Part shown: one piece after another, positions 63,445 through 64,000 of the stretch | How positions within the stretch are numbered: position 1 is the stretch's first letter | Layout: each line of letters begins with the position of its first letter | Assembly (NCBI GenBank): GCA_021776335.1 | Contig: JAJFGB010000004.1 | Coordinates: forward strand, 1 to 64,000 | Length of the DNA: 64,000 nt | Source of the DNA: Hyphococcus sp. | Lineage (GTDB): Bacteria; Pseudomonadota; Alphaproteobacteria; Caulobacterales; Parvularculaceae | Direction of reading: 5' to 3' | Notes under the pieces: model-generated | What the model saw: only the letters and a program-made list of their open reading frames with translations | What the model was told of the DNA's origin: nothing | The model's database searches: none | Translations under genes and position numbers: made by a program

Positions 63445-63984
63445 ATGAAAACACAAATTTTGCTGCGCAAGGTCCACCATTGGGGATCGCTGTTCATCAT
63501 GCTGCAAATGGGGCTCATCATCAGCGCCGGGCTGCTCTTGCAGTTGAAAAAAGAGATCGACTGGTTGCAGCCGCCAACCGTCCGCGGCGCCGCGCCTGCT
63601 GCAGTGCCAGCGCAAAGCATGGATGATTTGTTCGCGGCGGCAACAGCTGTGCGTGAACTGGAAGTGACCGACTGGCGTGACCTTTCCCGCGTTGATTTCA
63701 AGCCCGGCAAGGGCGTTGTGAAATTCGTCGCCGCCAATAATTGGGAAGCCCAGATCGACACAGCGACCGGCGAGGTGCTGCAGGTCGCCTTTCGACGCTC
63801 AGACATCATTGAAAGCCTGCATGACGGTTCGTTTTTTGCCGATTGGGTGAAACTTTACGTCTTCTTCCCGAGCGCGTTGATCCTCCTCACCTTGTGGGGC
63901 ACAGGCATTTATCTGTTTTTCCTGCCACATGTGAAGCAGTGGCGGAAGCAAATCCGAAAAACGAAACAAGACGCCGGCCAATAA
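63445..63984 (+). CDS. PepSY-associated membrane-helix protein
   Basis: Protein of 179 residues with an N-terminal helix after a basic stretch (KVHHWGSLFIMLQMGLIISAGLLL), a PepSY-like soluble domain (VDFKPGKGVVKFVAANNWEAQIDTATGEVLQVAFRRSD) and a second helix (LYVFFPSALILLTLWGTGIYLFFLP). This matches the PepSY-TM family; KVHHWxSL is its typical start. Homologues often accompany iron or haem uptake or ferric reductases; nothing here confirms that, as the window ends after it. Confidence 0.85.
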   Translation: MKTQILLRKVHHWGSLFIMLQMGLIISAGLLLQLKKEIDWLQPPTVRGAAPAAVPAQSMDDLFAAATAVRELEVTDWRDLSRVDFKPGKGVVKFVAANNWEAQIDTATGEVLQVAFRRSDIIESLHDGSFFADWVKLYVFFPSALILLTLWGTGIYLFFLPHVKQWRKQIRKTKQDAGQ

Positions 63985-64000
63985 TAACACAAGTGATTTT

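Overview
The window is a chromosomal, gene-dense segment (about 56-60% G+C by eye, 64 protein genes, no tRNA, rRNA, phage, IS or CRISPR) from an aerobic alphaproteobacterium. The RegB/RegA-SenC redox system, the aa3 oxidase cluster with tldD beside coxB, the tlpA-argH-lptM-lysA-TIGR02302 order, the hpt-DUF3426-ftsEX-plsC-DUF2125 order and the etfBA-hbd block are all alphaproteobacterial arrangements. UrcA, a TadD-like TPR lipoprotein and CtrA-like TTAA-N7-TTAA sites suggest the Caulobacterales/Hyphomonadales/Parvularculales side of the class; this placement is inference.

Layout. 1-6.8 kb: a truncated intracellular PHB depolymerase gene (phaZ), SenC, RegB and RegA, and a large M16 peptidase closed by a strong terminator. 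7.0-10.7 kb: a four-gene operon with a TolQ/MotA-like channel, an OmpA-domain stator partner, a secreted unknown and an LytM/M23 lipoprotein; it looks like a proton-driven, cell-wall-facing device. 10.7-20.8 kb, minus strand: the aa3 cytochrome c oxidase gene set coxB-coxA-two small paralogous membrane proteins-ctaB-CoxF-like-ctaG-coxC-lipoprotein-DUF983-surf1-DUF2306-MFS. RegBA/SenC nearby probably links redox sensing and copper delivery to this oxidase. 21-27.7 kb: TPR protein, TldD, CPBP protease, GluQ, DUF1287, YccF, an orphan ribbon-helix-helix protein, and the NfeD/SPFH pair.

28-34.2 kb: a secreted protein of unknown family with a Cys/His hydrolase-like signature, a twin-TM HIG1-like protein, a YbjN protein, etfBA, DUF1203, 3-hydroxybutyryl-CoA dehydrogenase and dodecin, i.e. 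electron and flavin handling for fatty-acid/hydroxybutyrate oxidation that fits the phaZ at the left edge. 34.2-42.4 kb: a large unknown lipoprotein, TlpA, ArgH, the 36-residue lipoprotein LptM, LysA, a DUF5658-like protein and the TIGR02302 protein. 42.6-50.5 kb: a SorAB-like sulfite dehydrogenase pair, hpt, a zinc-ribbon protein, ftsEX, YdcF, PlsC and DUF2125.

50.5-64 kb: a GH30-like secreted lipoprotein, UrcA, LysR and MarR regulators, an M17 aminopeptidase, a TadD-like lipoprotein, a small K+ channel, an RND tripartite efflux system, a GNAT acetyltransferase and a PepSY protein.

Most of the window is core genome. The least-explained parts are the stator/M23 operon, the tandem small membrane proteins inside the cox cluster with their own CtrA-like promoter region, the expanded periplasmic loops of CoxB and CoxC, two Cys/His papain-like proteins 3 kb apart, and several clean inverted repeats in promoter regions.
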